Assembly (NCBI GenBank): GCA_017398555.1
Contig: JAFQFV010000021.1
Location: 1-50,737, forward strand
Length of the DNA: 50,737 nt
Direction of reading: 5' to 3'
Source of the DNA: Alistipes sp.
GTDB lineage: Bacteria; Bacteroidota; Bacteroidia; Bacteroidales; Rikenellaceae
Under the pieces are notes generated by a model. It saw only the letters and a list, made by a program, of their open reading frames with translations. It was not told the DNA's origin and searched no databases. Below are positions 16,016 through 25,458 of this stretch, piece after piece. The position numbers were made by a program, and so were the translations under genes. Each line of letters opens with the position of its first letter. Positions within the stretch are counted from its first letter, which is position 1.

Positions 16016-16486
16016 ATGAGAAGAATTGCACTTTTTCCAGGCTCTTTTGACCCATTTACCCGAGGTCATGAGGCACTTGTCGAGGGGGCTTTAAGGCTCT
16101 TTGACGAGGTTGTAATTGCCGTAGGCGACAATATCTCCAAGCGCGGATTGCTCACCACAGAGCAGCGCATAAAGCTCATCGCAGACCGTTATGCTGCCGA
16201 TGAGCGTGTAAAGGTGGCCTCATACAGCTGCCTTACAGGCGATTTTGCACGTCAGGTAGGTGCTGTGGCAATGATTCGCGGCATACGTAACACTACAGAC
16301 TTCAACTTCGAGCGCTCTATCGAGGCGACAAACCGTCGTATATTCCCGGAGATTACAACCATTATGCTTGTAACGCCGGATGAGTATGCGCATATCTCTT
16401 CGAGCATTGTGCGCGAGCTGCTATCGTTTGGTCACGACGTGTCGGAGTTTATGCCTGAGGGTATCAATATTAAGGACTATTTGTAA
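16016..16486 (+). CDS. coaD: Pantetheine-phosphate adenylyltransferase
   Basis: A 156-aa enzyme that joins 4'-phosphopantetheine and ATP to dephospho-CoA, the fourth step of CoA synthesis. The ATG at 16016 is chosen because the protein then starts [21 protein letters not shown], the exact CoaD N-terminus with the nucleotidyltransferase TxGH-type motif (FTRGH, about 14-18); a longer frame from 15932 would run through the terminator and promoter. The later motifs [15 protein letters not shown] (about 83-97) and [13 protein letters not shown] (about 127-139) are also standard. The next gene lpxD begins 22 bp downstream, so coaD, lpxD and the DUF4369 genes form one operon. CoaE, the next enzyme of the pathway, is at 49529. 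Confidence 0.96.
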   Translation: MRRIALFPGSFDPFTRGHEALVEGALRLFDEVVIAVGDNISKRGLLTTEQRIKLIADRYAADERVKVASYSCLTGDFARQVGAVAMIRGIRNTTDFNFERSIEATNRRIFPEITTIMLVTPDEYAHISSSIVRELLSFGHDVSEFMPEGINIKDYL

Positions 16487-16508
16487 TACACGAAACTTTA
16501 TAAAAGTT

Positions 16509-17549
16509 ATGAAATTTACAGCAGAGCTGATTGCCGGGCTTGTTTCCGGCGAGGTTGTGGGCGACAAGAGTGCCGCTGTACACACCGTTTCTTCTATCGA
16601 GGATGGCAAGGCCGGTGGTCTTGCATACCTCTCAAATCCGAAGTATGAGCAGTATCTATATACAACACAGTGCTCTATTGTACTTGTAGATAAATCTTTT
16701 GAGCCAAAGCAGGAGGTTGCAGCGACAATGATTAAGGTTGAGAATGTCGGTGCGTGTGTGCTCCAGCTGCTACAGATGTATCAGGCGATGAAGCCGCAGA
16801 AGAGCGGAGTATCTGCTCGCGCCTCAATCTCAGAGAAGGCAACAATTGGCGAGAACTGCTACATCGGCGACTTTGCCGTTATCGAGGCGGGAGCTGTTGT
16901 GGGCAATGGTGCAAAGATATATCCGCACTGCTACGTTGGCGACAATGTAAAGGTTGGCGAGAATACCACTCTCTACCCTCGCGTCACTATCTACGAGGGC
17001 TGTTCGATTGGCAATCGCTGTATTATCCACTCGGGCGCCGTTATTGGTGCTGACGGTTTTGGTTTTGCGCCAAATGCAGCGGGTGGTTTTGATAAGATTC
17101 CGCAGCTGGGTAATGTGATTATCGAGGATGATGTGGAGATTGGTGCAAACACCTGTATCGACCGCGCAAAGACCGACTCGACAATTATCCATTGCGGAGT
17201 AAAGCTCGACAACCTTATTCAGGTGGGTCACAATGTGCAGATTGGCGAGAATACCGTATCTTCTGCACAGATGGGTATTGCCGGCACCTCAAAGGTCGGC
17301 AAGAACTGCTTCCTTGCAGGTCAGGTGGGTATTGCAGACCACATCACTATCGGTAACAACGTCAAGATTGGCTCACAGTCTGGTATCGACCGCGATGTAC
17401 CGGATGGCGAGGTGCGCTTCGGTTCGCCGGCACTCAAGGGTATGGGTTACTATCGCAGCTTTGCTGTCTTCAAGGAGCTGCCTGAGATGTCACGCCAGCT
17501 CCGTGCGTTGGAGAAGAGAGTTGCAGAATTGACAAAAGAGGAGGAGTAA
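16509..17549 (+). CDS. lpxD: UDP-3-O-acylglucosamine N-acyltransferase
   Basis: A 346-aa acyltransferase of lipid A synthesis that transfers a 3-hydroxyacyl chain from ACP to UDP-3-O-acylglucosamine at the cytoplasmic side. The ATG at 16509 ([19 protein letters not shown]) matches the family; an upstream frame would overlap coaD. Residues 1-100 are the uridine-binding domain, about 105-300 a left-handed beta-helix of hexapeptide repeats ([21 protein letters not shown] and similar), and the C-terminus a helix. The catalytic His is in the [14 protein letters not shown] motif (about residue 243). The stop overlaps the next start (TAATG), so it is coupled to the DUF4369 gene. It shows that the host makes lipid A. 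Confidence 0.95.
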   Translation: MKFTAELIAGLVSGEVVGDKSAAVHTVSSIEDGKAGGLAYLSNPKYEQYLYTTQCSIVLVDKSFEPKQEVAATMIKVENVGACVLQLLQMYQAMKPQKSGVSARASISEKATIGENCYIGDFAVIEAGAVVGNGAKIYPHCYVGDNVKVGENTTLYPRVTIYEGCSIGNRCIIHSGAVIGADGFGFAPNAAGGFDKIPQLGNVIIEDDVEIGANTCIDRAKTDSTIIHCGVKLDNLIQVGHNVQIGENTVSSAQMGIAGTSKVGKNCFLAGQVGIADHITIGNNVKIGSQSGIDRDVPDGEVRFGSPALKGMGYYRSFAVFKELPEMSRQLRALEKRVAELTKEEE

Positions 17550-18178
17550 TGAGAGTCGTACTTATATCTATCCTTGCTGCATTGCTATGTGCGTGCACTC
17601 CAAGCAACCGATATGTTATCGAGGGCACAACATCAAAAAGCGAGGGTTACTACTACCTCTGTAGCGGCTATGATGTTGTAGATTCTGCTGCAATTGTGGA
17701 TGGCAAGTACCGCTTTGAGGGTGAGATAGACTCTCTGATTCCTATACGTAACATCAGTAGCACAAACCTCTCTGACCATTGGGAGATGACTCGATTTGCC
17801 CCTGTGATTTTGGAGCGTGGCACGGTGCGAGTATCTGAGGATGACAAGAGCATCACAGGCGGACTTGTAGTGGTAGGTACAGATGGTAACGACGCCATAC
17901 ACAACTTTGCCGTGAAGGGCCATCAGATTCAGGTTGCGGCAGAGAATGTCTTCTCTCGCGAGGAGAGAAAGGCTCTTGGAGAGCAGTATGTCAAGTTAGT
18001 TACAAAGAGTATCGAGAGGAACCTTGACAACTTCGCAGGTCTATACCTACTCTCTGTCAGCGGCAACAGATTTAACGACGAGCAGAAGGAGCGATACCTC
18101 AATCGCCTTAGTCCTGCTATGCAGAGGACTACAGCAGCTCAAATATTGAGAGAACAGATAAGAAACAATAATAATTAA
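17549..18178 (+). CDS. DUF4369-domain lipoprotein without thioredoxin domain
   Basis: A 209-aa lipoprotein with lipobox LCAC (Cys16). Residues of about 20-130 match the DUF4369 pattern found at the N-terminus of many Bacteroidetes TlpA proteins (YYYLCSGYDVVDSAAIVDGKYRFEGEI, like the VDSTEIQSGKFVF part of its neighbour), and about 130-205 form helices. There is no C-terminal thioredoxin domain and no CxxC, so it looks like the front half of the downstream gene. It overlaps lpxD by one base and precedes the full-length DUF4369-thioredoxin gene by 7 bp. It may have arisen by duplication and loss of the redox domain. Function unknown; it may bind the same partner as its neighbour. Confidence 0.75.
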   Translation: MRVVLISILAALLCACTPSNRYVIEGTTSKSEGYYYLCSGYDVVDSAAIVDGKYRFEGEIDSLIPIRNISSTNLSDHWEMTRFAPVILERGTVRVSEDDKSITGGLVVVGTDGNDAIHNFAVKGHQIQVAAENVFSREERKALGEQYVKLVTKSIERNLDNFAGLYLLSVSGNRFNDEQKERYLNRLSPAMQRTTAAQILREQIRNNNN

Positions 18179-18185
18179 CAGAACT

Positions 18186-19253
18186 ATGAAGAAGATTTTT
18201 GCAATTTTGGCAGTAGCAGCCGTAGCTGTAAGCTGCAACAACCACCGCACAGTTATCAGCGGTGATGTCCTCGGCATCGAGGACGGCGTTATCTACTTGG
18301 CAGAGCCTACACGTGGTGGTGCGCTGGTAGATTCAACAGAGATTCAGAGCGGCAAGTTCGTATTCAATCTCAATGACGAGACTGCACAGCACTACGTTAT
18401 CCGCACAGAGGAGGAGGTTATCGCATCAGTATTTACTGAGGATGGTAAGATTACCGTTGCAGGTAATGTTGCCAACAGCTCTGTAGAGGCTACAGGCACC
18501 CCTGCAAACGATGCATTCAACCTCTACAATGCAGATATGACCCTCATTAACCAGCGCTACGCACAGGCAGCAAGCGACGAGGAGCGTGAGGCTATCTATG
18601 CGGAGTATGAAGAGTTTATCGACAAGACTATAGATGATAACCTTGGTAACATCTTCGGTGTTATTATGTTCATCCAGAACAAGGGCTATGGACTCTCTGC
18701 GGCAGATATGACCGAGAAGCTCAACTCACTGAGCGAGGAGATGAAGGCTCTGCCTGTTGTAGTTTCAGCACTCGACAAGGCAGCTCGTAAAATGAAGACC
18801 GAGCCAAGAGCTGAGGGTAGCAACTTTGTCCCTACCTATATTAATATTGAGCAGCCGGATGTAGATGGCAACCCTGTATCACTCCAGAGCGTTGTTGAGA
18901 AGGAGGGTAATAAGTATGTCCTGCTCGACTTCTGGGCTTCATGGTGTGGCCCTTGCATGGGCGAGATGCCATATCTGCGCGACGCTTATGCTAAGTATCA
19001 CAAGAAGGGCTTTGAGATCTTCGGCGTATCTTTCGACAGCAAGGCAGAGGCTTGGAAGGCGGCTATCAAGAAGCAGAATATGAAGTGGGTAAATGTAAGC
19101 CTGCTCCAGAGCTTCAACAACACAGCTGCTGAGGAGTATGTAGTTGAGAGCATCCCAACAAACTTCCTTATCGACTGCTCAAATGGCGAGATTATCGCTA
19201 AGAACCTCCGCGGTGAGGCTGTTGTAGCAAAACTCGCAGAACTGCTGCAGTAA
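18186..19253 (+). CDS. DUF4369-TlpA thioredoxin lipoprotein
   Basis: A 355-aa lipoprotein with lipobox AVSC (Cys17). Residues of about 22-115 are DUF4369 (VISGDVLGIEDGVIYLAEP), about 120-205 a helical region and about 215-355 a thioredoxin/AhpC-like domain with FWASWCGPCMGEMPYLRDAY (C254 and C257) and the cis-Pro segment VESIPTNFLIDCSNGEII. It is predicted to face the periplasm and to reduce disulfides, possibly in cytochrome c or envelope protein maturation. It is the last gene of the coaD-lpxD operon and is followed by a strong terminator. It has the same modular build as other Bacteroidetes TlpA proteins; the substrate is unknown. Confidence 0.88.
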   Translation: MKKIFAILAVAAVAVSCNNHRTVISGDVLGIEDGVIYLAEPTRGGALVDSTEIQSGKFVFNLNDETAQHYVIRTEEEVIASVFTEDGKITVAGNVANSSVEATGTPANDAFNLYNADMTLINQRYAQAASDEEREAIYAEYEEFIDKTIDDNLGNIFGVIMFIQNKGYGLSAADMTEKLNSLSEEMKALPVVVSALDKAARKMKTEPRAEGSNFVPTYINIEQPDVDGNPVSLQSVVEKEGNKYVLLDFWASWCGPCMGEMPYLRDAYAKYHKKGFEIFGVSFDSKAEAWKAAIKKQNMKWVNVSLLQSFNNTAAEEYVVESIPTNFLIDCSNGEIIAKNLRGEAVVAKLAELLQ

Positions 19254-19256
19254 TAC

Positions 19257-19291
19257 AAAAAAAAGAGCCTCACTCGAGGCTCTTTTTTTTT
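19257..19291 (+). terminator. Rho-independent terminator after the coaD-lpxD operon
   Basis: AAAAGAGCCTC, ACTC, GAGGCTCTTTT followed by five or more further Ts. The A run in front also makes it usable in the reverse direction. Confidence 0.92.
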
Positions 19292-19299
19292 GCTATTGG

Positions 19300-19380
19300 C
19301 TCGCCTATGGCGACCCTTCACTGCTCCGCCTCGACATAGTTCAAACAAGTTTGGCTCTGCCCTCGGCTTAATCGCAGCGT
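19300..19380. repeat. GC-rich intergenic repeat, family B, copy 1
   Basis: About 80 bp that begins with the small hairpin TCGCC-TAT-GGCGA, continues with a stretch containing CTCGACATAG and ends near CCCTCGGCTTAATCG. It aligns along its length with 26297-26375, where the first stem is TCGGC-AAA-GCCGA, so the stem differs with pairing kept. It lies directly before degenerate and intact palindromic elements. No coding sense on either strand. Confidence 0.6.
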
Positions 19381-19390
19381 TAGCTTTTCT

Positions 19391-19480
19391 GGTATCCGAT
19401 ATGCGGATAGATATAAGACGTACTACCCTTTGCTGGTTATTTGGGTTAGCGGAAGTAAATGCGTGCTTTTCACGGCAAAT
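19391..19480. repeat. Palindromic element, degenerate copy
   Basis: A decayed member of the palindromic family: a core like GGATAG-ATA...GTAC at 19405-19424, then a right arm TTAGCGGAAGTA and an end TTTTCACGGCAAAT that match copies 1 and 5. The left arm is mostly gone. Its right end overlaps the left end of the intact copy at 19479 by two bases. Confidence 0.55.
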
Positions 19481-19602
19481 TTGTTGTCAAAATGCGGTAG
19501 TAGGTGCATATCGTGAAATATCCCCGGATGGGACATACTCTGCGTATTTCCCATTCGGGGAGTTAAGGGATATGCAGCTAATGCTGCCTTTTCACGGCAA
19601 AT
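19479..19602. repeat. Palindromic element (124 bp) with variant core
   Basis: Left end ATTTGTTGTCAAAATGCGG; right end, on the other strand, ATTTGCCGTGAAAAGG. The central stem CCCCGGATGGG (19522-19532) pairs with CCCATTCGGGG (19550-19560), and an inner ATAC-n5-GTAT replaces the usual GTAC-n5/6-GTAC, with pairing kept. Its last base is the first base of the stop codon of the gene at 19602, so it abuts that gene exactly. Confidence 0.75.
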
Positions 19603-20762
19603 TACTCGTGCTTCACAACAACAGTCTTAAATCCCTTACTATCCTTCACCGAGAACATCACATAAATCTTGCTATCGATGACCTTGATGCCGGCGATATC
19701 GGCATAACCTGCAGGGGTAATCTGCAAAGACTCAAGGAGATACTGGTCAAACACGCACTGGATACGGCGCTTTGGAAGAACGATACGACCTGAGTGGTCA
19801 TAAACGGTGATGAATGCCTTGCTCTCGCCATTCTTCATACTGCCCTTATTATGCTGACCCTCAACGATATAGACATAGTCCTTATCAATATCCCACGCGC
19901 GGAAAGTGTAGTAATTTACCGCCTTTGCTGGGTCTGCAGTCTCCTTATCTGGCTTTGGAATAGTGAATGAACTGATAGATTCAAGGGTTGTCATATCCTT
20001 TGCCTTAATGGTGCGAATAACAGTCTGCTCTGCCTCACCAACAAGCTCGCCCTTATACTGGGTCTTAATCTTCACGTCTGTATTATCGAGTGCACGAGCC
20101 TCGTTAAGGCTATAGATATTTACTGTAAGCTCGCCGGCACGCTGAGTGATAATACCGAGGATATCGGCTGCAGGATTTACTGCAGGGCAGCAATATCTCT
20201 CACCACCCATATAGAAGTTCTCGCCAGCATAACCCTCGTTAATCTCACCATTTGCTTCAAATGGGAAGCGAGATACTGTACGGGTACGGCCATAGGCACC
20301 CTTATACTTTGTGCCGTTACTACCAATCCAGATATAGTCCTTACCATCCTCTCCGTGCTCTACTGCAAGATAGTTTGCATTTCCGAAATAGCGAAGAGTC
20401 ATAGCCTCGCGCTTACCATCGTGACGGCGAACGATATAGTTCTCATGTACCTTTGTAAGGCCCTGCTGGTTCTTACCAATACTACCAGGCTGTGAGAACC
20501 ACATTGTACGCTCATCAGCAGAGATTGAGAAACCCTGAGTTGCGCGGTGTGCAGTCTTCAACGAAACGCCCTTAGTAAGGAACTGTGACTCCTTAGTCAT
20601 CTTTGACATCTTCATCACTGTAAGCAGGCGAGGGTCGGTAATCTTCTCCTTCTTAGCCTTCTCTTTCTTTGCTTTCTGTGCATAGACAGGCGATTGTACA
20701 CCTACAACCAACATTGCTGTCAGAGCAACAACAGCAAAGCTCTTAAATCTGTTCAGTTTCAT
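19602..20762 (-). CDS. Secreted protein, possibly a TagC/helveticin-like beta-propeller
   Basis: A 386-aa exported protein with a signal peptide (about 1-28, ending PVYAQ) and then a Lys/Ala/Glu-rich spacer (KAKKEKAKKEK). The body repeats short segments of the type GFSISADERTMWFSQPG, GKDYIWIGSNGTKYKG and NYYTFRAWDIDKDYVYIVEG, the pattern of beta-propeller blades. The block with LAVEHGEDGKDYIWIG followed by RTVSRFPFE resembles the five-bladed TagC/P68 receptor-binding and helveticin-J families, but I recognise this only by pattern. Two adjacent Cys (ERYCCPAV) sit mid-protein. It is a single-gene unit with its own promoter behind uvrA; the stop codon touches a palindromic repeat. Function unknown. 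Confidence 0.55.
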   Translation of the reverse strand: MKLNRFKSFAVVALTAMLVVGVQSPVYAQKAKKEKAKKEKITDPRLLTVMKMSKMTKESQFLTKGVSLKTAHRATQGFSISADERTMWFSQPGSIGKNQQGLTKVHENYIVRRHDGKREAMTLRYFGNANYLAVEHGEDGKDYIWIGSNGTKYKGAYGRTRTVSRFPFEANGEINEGYAGENFYMGGERYCCPAVNPAADILGIITQRAGELTVNIYSLNEARALDNTDVKIKTQYKGELVGEAEQTVIRTIKAKDMTTLESISSFTIPKPDKETADPAKAVNYYTFRAWDIDKDYVYIVEGQHNKGSMKNGESKAFITVYDHSGRIVLPKRRIQCVFDQYLLESLQITPAGYADIAGIKVIDSKIYVMFSVKDSKGFKTVVVKHE

Positions 20763-20855
20763 AATAGTTTAGGATATTTTAAGTATGTTCTTTATTCCCT
20801 CTCTTTGTAAGTTCTATTTCGGTCACTTTGGGGCTTATTTATAGACCCTACTTTA

Positions 20856-20887
20856 CAAATTTACTCTATTTTTTCTCAATTTGCAAC
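20856..20887 (-). promoter_or_regulatory. Putative promoter of the secreted propeller-like gene
   Basis: Minus strand: -33 GTTG (20884-20887), 20-bp spacer, -7 TAAATTTG (20856-20863). The -33 part lies in the last codons of uvrA. It predicts a leader of about 90 nt. Confidence 0.5.
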
Positions 20888-23703
20888 TTCTCGCGCAAAA
20901 AATGGCCGGTAAAACTCTTCTGATTTTCAGCAATTTGCTCTATAGTACCCTCTGCCACGACCATTCCGCCGCCCTCGCCACCATCAGGGCCGATGTCGAT
21001 AATATGGTCGGCAACCTTAATAACATCGAGGTTATGCTCAATGACAATGACCGTATTTCCCCTATCGGCTATCTTTGCAAGGACAGCAAGCAGTTGGCGC
21101 ACATCCTCAAAGTGCAGACCCGTCGTAGGCTCGTCAAGGATATAGAGCGTGCGACCCGTATCGCGTTTAGAGAGCTCGGCAGAGAGCTTTATGCGCTGGC
21201 TCTCGCCACCCGAAAGCGTTGTGCACGGCTGACCGAGGGTGAGATAGCCCAGACCAACATCCTGTATAGCCTTGAGTTTGGTGTATATATTCGGAATAGC
21301 TGCAAAGAACTCGACTGCAACATTTACCGTCATATTGAGTACATCGTTGATACTCTTACCCTTATACTTCACCTCAAGCGTCTGCTGGTTGTAACGATTA
21401 CCGCCACACGCCTTACACTTCACATATACATCGGGCAAAAAGTTCATCTCTATTGTCTGCACACCTGCACCCTTGCACTCCTCACAGCGACCTCCGCGAA
21501 CATTAAACGAGAAACGGCCCGCCTTAAATCCACGTGCCTGTGCATCGGGGGTAAGTTCAAACAGACGACGAATATCACTAAAGACATTTGAGTAGGTCGC
21601 AGGATTGCTCCTCGGCGTACGACCAATCGGAGATTGATCGACAACAACAAGTTTATCAATATACTCCAAACCCTCTATCGAGTCATACTCCAAAGGGCGA
21701 GTAAGCGAGCGATAGAGATGTTGTGAGATTATCGGCACAAGCGTCTGATTTACAAGCGTACTCTTACCTGAACCACTCACACCTGTAACACAGATAAACT
21801 TACCCAACGGGAAGGTCACATCTATACCCTTAAGGTTATTTCCCCTTGCTCCGCGCAGTGTCAGCACCTCTCCACTACCCTGACGGAGGGTCGCAGGAAC
21901 CTCTATAGAGCGGCGGCCGGTAAGGTAGTCGGCTGTAATGCTATCCGATTTAACAATATCCTCAAAAGTTCCTGCTGCGACAATATGACCGCCACGTCTG
22001 CCCGCTTTTGGGCCCACATCGACGATAAAGTCGGCAGCGCGCATCATATCCTCATCGTGTTCGACAACAATTACCGAGTTTCCCGCATCGCGCAGAGCCT
22101 TGAGTGTCGTTATAAGTCGTTGATTATCGCGCTGATGCAGTCCAATGCTCGGCTCATCAAGGATATAGAGCACATTGACCAACTTCGAGCCTATCTGCGT
22201 TGCAAGACGAATACGCTGGCTCTCGCCACCAGAGAGTGTTCTTGAAGCACGCGAGAGTGAGAGATAACCCAAGCCTACATCTACAAGGAACTGCAATCGC
22301 TCACGTATCTCCTTGATAATCTCAACTGCAATCTTCTGCTGCTTCTCTGTCAGAACGCCCTCCACCGAGCCCATCCAACGGCTAAGGGCTGTAATCGACA
22401 TATCCGAGAGCTCGGCAATACTCTTATCGCCTATTCTAAACTGCAAAGACTCCTTCTTCAGTCTGCTACCCCCACACTGTGAACATTTACGATAGACAAC
22501 AAACTGCTCACGCCACTTCTCTCCATGGCGCGACTGCTCATCTTCTGACGTGGTAGCGTTGATATACTCAGCAATTCCCTCCCAAGTACGCATCTGCATA
22601 CCGCGCTGGTAGGTAAAGTCGGCAAGGTCTATCATCACCGGCTCGACATCGCCGTAGAGTATTGCATGCAGGCCCTCTGCCGATATATCCTCAATAGCCG
22701 TATCTACAGTAAAACCATATCGCTTACCAAGGGCAATAATGGTTGCAAAATAGATATTATCCTTCTGGCGACCAAGTGGAGCAATACCGCCCTGCGCTAT
22801 TGTCAGCCCTCTATCAGGCAGCACCTTATCCATATCGAACACTGCCTCCTCGCCAAGACCGTTACAATGCGGACAAGCTCCCTTTGGAGAGTTAAAAGAG
22901 AAGGTGTATGGCTCCGGATCCTCAAATGCCACACCCGTTGTCGGGCACATCAAATGGCGGGAGTAGTAACGCATACTATCATCCGAATAGTCGTGCAGCG
23001 CCATTGTGCCTTTACCCTGATTCATCGCATCGGCAATGGAGCGCATCATACGCTCGCGCACATCCTCCCTTACATTCAGGCGGTCTATAACAAGCTCTAT
23101 CGAGTGGGTCTTATAACGATCCAGACGCTCGCCCGCCATAAACTCACGCACAACGCCATCGATACGCGCATAGATATATCCACGCTTCGAGAGTGAGTCG
23201 AACAGCTCGCGATAGTGGCCCTTACGCTCCTTTACAATCGGTGAGAGCAGGGCAATCTTCTTACCCGCATACTGCTCCATAATAAGGTCGCAAATCTGTT
23301 CATCGGTATAGTGCACCATACGCTCACCCGTTGCAGGAGAGTATGCCGTAGCTACACGGGCATAGAGCAGACGCATAAAATCGCCTATCTCTGTCACCGT
23401 ACCCACCGTCGAACGCGGATTTTTATTGACCGTCTTCTGCTCAATAGCCACAACGGGGCTCAAACCCGAAATTTTATCAACATCCGGGCGCTCCATAGAG
23501 CCGATAAATTGGCGTGCGTAGGTCGAGAAGGTCTCCATATAACGACGCTGACCCTCGGCATATATCGTATCAAAGGCCAGCGAACTCTTGCCACTACCGG
23601 ACAGACCGGTCACTACCACAAGTGAATCTCGCGGTATCTCAAGGTCCACATTTTTGAGGTTATGGACCCTTGCGCCCTCTATTTTGATTGTTTCGTTAGC
23701 CAA
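20866..23703 (-). CDS. uvrA: Excinuclease ABC subunit A
   Basis: A 945-aa damage-recognition ATPase of nucleotide excision repair. Two ABC modules are complete: Walker [10 protein letters not shown] (about 33-41) with signature [12 protein letters not shown] (about 488-499), and GVSGSGKST (about 641-649) with [15 protein letters not shown] (about 830). Zinc-binding Cys pairs are visible at [22 protein letters not shown] and CKACGG. The frame opens with TTG at 23703 (protein start [17 protein letters not shown]); this fits the family N-terminus and there is no alternative ATG before the first domain, so a TTG start is likely. It lies 27 bp after the TauE/SafE gene, so the two are probably cotranscribed. 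Confidence 0.97.
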   Translation of the reverse strand: MANETIKIEGARVHNLKNVDLEIPRDSLVVVTGLSGSGKSSLAFDTIYAEGQRRYMETFSTYARQFIGSMERPDVDKISGLSPVVAIEQKTVNKNPRSTVGTVTEIGDFMRLLYARVATAYSPATGERMVHYTDEQICDLIMEQYAGKKIALLSPIVKERKGHYRELFDSLSKRGYIYARIDGVVREFMAGERLDRYKTHSIELVIDRLNVREDVRERMMRSIADAMNQGKGTMALHDYSDDSMRYYSRHLMCPTTGVAFEDPEPYTFSFNSPKGACPHCNGLGEEAVFDMDKVLPDRGLTIAQGGIAPLGRQKDNIYFATIIALGKRYGFTVDTAIEDISAEGLHAILYGDVEPVMIDLADFTYQRGMQMRTWEGIAEYINATTSEDEQSRHGEKWREQFVVYRKCSQCGGSRLKKESLQFRIGDKSIAELSDMSITALSRWMGSVEGVLTEKQQKIAVEIIKEIRERLQFLVDVGLGYLSLSRASRTLSGGESQRIRLATQIGSKLVNVLYILDEPSIGLHQRDNQRLITTLKALRDAGNSVIVVEHDEDMMRAADFIVDVGPKAGRRGGHIVAAGTFEDIVKSDSITADYLTGRRSIEVPATLRQGSGEVLTLRGARGNNLKGIDVTFPLGKFICVTGVSGSGKSTLVNQTLVPIISQHLYRSLTRPLEYDSIEGLEYIDKLVVVDQSPIGRTPRSNPATYSNVFSDIRRLFELTPDAQARGFKAGRFSFNVRGGRCEECKGAGVQTIEMNFLPDVYVKCKACGGNRYNQQTLEVKYKGKSINDVLNMTVNVAVEFFAAIPNIYTKLKAIQDVGLGYLTLGQPCTTLSGGESQRIKLSAELSKRDTGRTLYILDEPTTGLHFEDVRQLLAVLAKIADRGNTVIVIEHNLDVIKVADHIIDIGPDGGEGGGMVVAEGTIEQIAENQKSFTGHFLREKLQIEKK

Positions 23704-23730
23704 ATCGGAAAACTATTTCAAATTCTACCA

Positions 23731-24525
23731 CTATTCGCAGACTCTTGTCATCAGCTGTGCAAAGATATCATGCAGCGAGATAAGTCCGAGCAGGTCGGCA
23801 AAACATATCAACACGATAACAAGGGTAAAGCCCTTGATAACACCCTTACCCAGATGTGATGCGTAGTGAGATGCAAGATATGAGCCGATGATATTACCCA
23901 CACCGTGCGGAATACCAAACAGATAGTCAATCTGACCGTTTATGATAAAGACGGCCAACGAGAATGGTGTAGCCACAAAGATTACAAAGTTCTTAATGGC
24001 ATTTGCCGTCATTATATCCATACGCATAGCCCAGAGGGTAATTGCCAGGATGAGATAGCCGATGCCGATGTAGATATAACCGCCATAAAAACCTATACCC
24101 AAAAAGAGTAGATAGTGCCACGGCTTTATATCGAGGTTATGACCCTCCTTAATCTTTATACGACTATCGAAGATAAGATATAGCAGAATGATGACAAGTA
24201 TAACGCCGAAACATATCCGAAAAACTCTATCATCAATCCTTGTTGCCACAAGCGAGCCGACGATATTTCCGATAATAACCGGTATAGATAGGAGTAGTCC
24301 GTGTTTTAGATTAAAAGTCCCCTTGCGCAGAAAGTTTATTGTCGCTGTAAGGTTCTGCAGAAAGACAGCGATACGGTTTGTTCCATTGGCAATAGTGATC
24401 GGCAGGCCCAGCGCAGTAAACATCGTAACCGTCACCACCGAACCTCCGCCTGCAAGGGTATTTATAGCACCAACAATGATTCCCGAAACAATCAATATGA
24501 TGGTTATGCTCAAATCTAACTCCAT
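23731..24525 (-). CDS. TauE/SafE family membrane permease
   Basis: A 264-aa protein with about seven or eight hydrophobic helices. The N-terminal GIIVGAINTLAGGGSVVTVTMF block (about 16-37) is the family signature and a related second half follows (FLGIGFYGGYIYIGIGYLILA, about 135-155). Members export sulfite, sulfoacetate or other organosulfur anions, or have unknown substrates. No sulfur-metabolism genes are adjacent. It has its own promoter and is followed by uvrA. Confidence 0.85.
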   Translation of the reverse strand: MELDLSITIILIVSGIIVGAINTLAGGGSVVTVTMFTALGLPITIANGTNRIAVFLQNLTATINFLRKGTFNLKHGLLLSIPVIIGNIVGSLVATRIDDRVFRICFGVILVIILLYLIFDSRIKIKEGHNLDIKPWHYLLFLGIGFYGGYIYIGIGYLILAITLWAMRMDIMTANAIKNFVIFVATPFSLAVFIINGQIDYLFGIPHGVGNIIGSYLASHYASHLGKGVIKGFTLVIVLICFADLLGLISLHDIFAQLMTRVCE

Positions 24526-24545
24526 ATATCCTCCTATAAATCTCT

Positions 24546-24553
24546 CAAAAATA
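24546..24553 (-). promoter_or_regulatory. Putative -7 box of the TauE/SafE-uvrA unit
   Basis: TATTTTTG on the minus strand, 20 nt upstream of the ATG at 24525. No clear -33. Confidence 0.45.
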
Positions 24554-24585
24554 GCAAATATTTCGGAAAATTACAATGTTTTGCC

Positions 24586-24593
24586 TATTTTTG
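24586..24593 (+). promoter_or_regulatory. Putative -7 box of the CvfB-like gene
   Basis: TATTTTTG matches TAnnTTTG; a weak -33 TTTC lies 21 bp upstream (24561-24564). 28 nt before the ATG at 24622. Together with the box at 24546 it makes a divergent promoter pair. Confidence 0.5.
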
Positions 24594-24621
24594 CACCAAA
24601 ATAAATATAGATACCAATTAT

Positions 24622-25458
24622 ATGAAAGTTGGAGAAATTCAGACACTGACCGTAAACCGTCTTTCGGACTACGGACTCTATCTTGCAGATGAAGAGGGTA
24701 ACGAGGCTCTGCTTCCAAATCGATATGTATCTCTGTCACAGAAGGTTGGTGACAGCGTAGAGGTATTTATCTATCACGACTCCGAGGATAGAATTACAGC
24801 AACTACCGACACCCCGACAATTACTGCCGGCAAGGTGGCGTGGCTTAAGGTTGTGGATAAAAATATTCACGGAGCATTTCTCGATTGGGGTATTGCAGGC
24901 AAAGACCTCTTTCTGCCAAACCGCAACCAGCAGGGTGGCATAGTTATTGGCAACCACTACCCTATCTATATGTATGTGGATGATATTACAGGTCGTTGTG
25001 TGGCGACTAACAAGTTACGCAGTTTTGTCAATAATGACGATATTGTAACCGTAGCCAAGGGTCAGCAGGTCGATATTCTTGTGGTATCGGAGAGCCCGAT
25101 AGGCTATCGCGTTATCGTTGAGAACCGCCACTGGGGTATGCTCTATAAGAATCAGATTTTCCGCCCACTTTCACTCGGTGAGCGCACAACTGCCTATGTT
25201 GTAAAGGTTACCGAGGAGCGCAGAATAGACCTCTCCCTCCAGCGTCGCGGTTATACTCAGGTAAAGGATAGCGCCGAGCAGCTCTATGATGCCATTGTAG
25301 CGGCAGGAGGCACCCTGTCACTTACCGACAACAGCTCTCCTGAGCAGATTCAGCAGATGCTTCAGATGAGTAAAAAGCTCTTCAAGCGCTCGTTAGGCGT
25401 ACTGATGAGCCACAATAGAGTGGTTGTATCCGAGAACGGTATTAAAATCGCAAAGTAA
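24622..25458 (+). CDS. S1-like RNA-binding protein of the CvfB/YitL family
   Basis: A 278-aa protein made of S1-like OB folds and a C-terminal winged-helix. The N-terminal VGEIQTLTVNRLSDYGLYLADEEGNEALLPNRYV (about 2-35) is the family's first domain, AWLKVVDKNIHGAFLDWGIAGKDLFLPNRNQ (about 73-103) the second, and VIVENRHWGMLYKNQIF (about 170-186) the third; the C-terminal helices (about 215-278) contain SKKLFKRSLGVLMSHNRV. CvfB affects virulence gene expression in staphylococci, and these proteins bind RNA. It overlaps the methyltransferase start by one base (TAATG), so translation is coupled. The role in this host is unknown. Confidence 0.85.
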   Translation: MKVGEIQTLTVNRLSDYGLYLADEEGNEALLPNRYVSLSQKVGDSVEVFIYHDSEDRITATTDTPTITAGKVAWLKVVDKNIHGAFLDWGIAGKDLFLPNRNQQGGIVIGNHYPIYMYVDDITGRCVATNKLRSFVNNDDIVTVAKGQQVDILVVSESPIGYRVIVENRHWGMLYKNQIFRPLSLGERTTAYVVKVTEERRIDLSLQRRGYTQVKDSAEQLYDAIVAAGGTLSLTDNSSPEQIQQMLQMSKKLFKRSLGVLMSHNRVVVSENGIKIAK

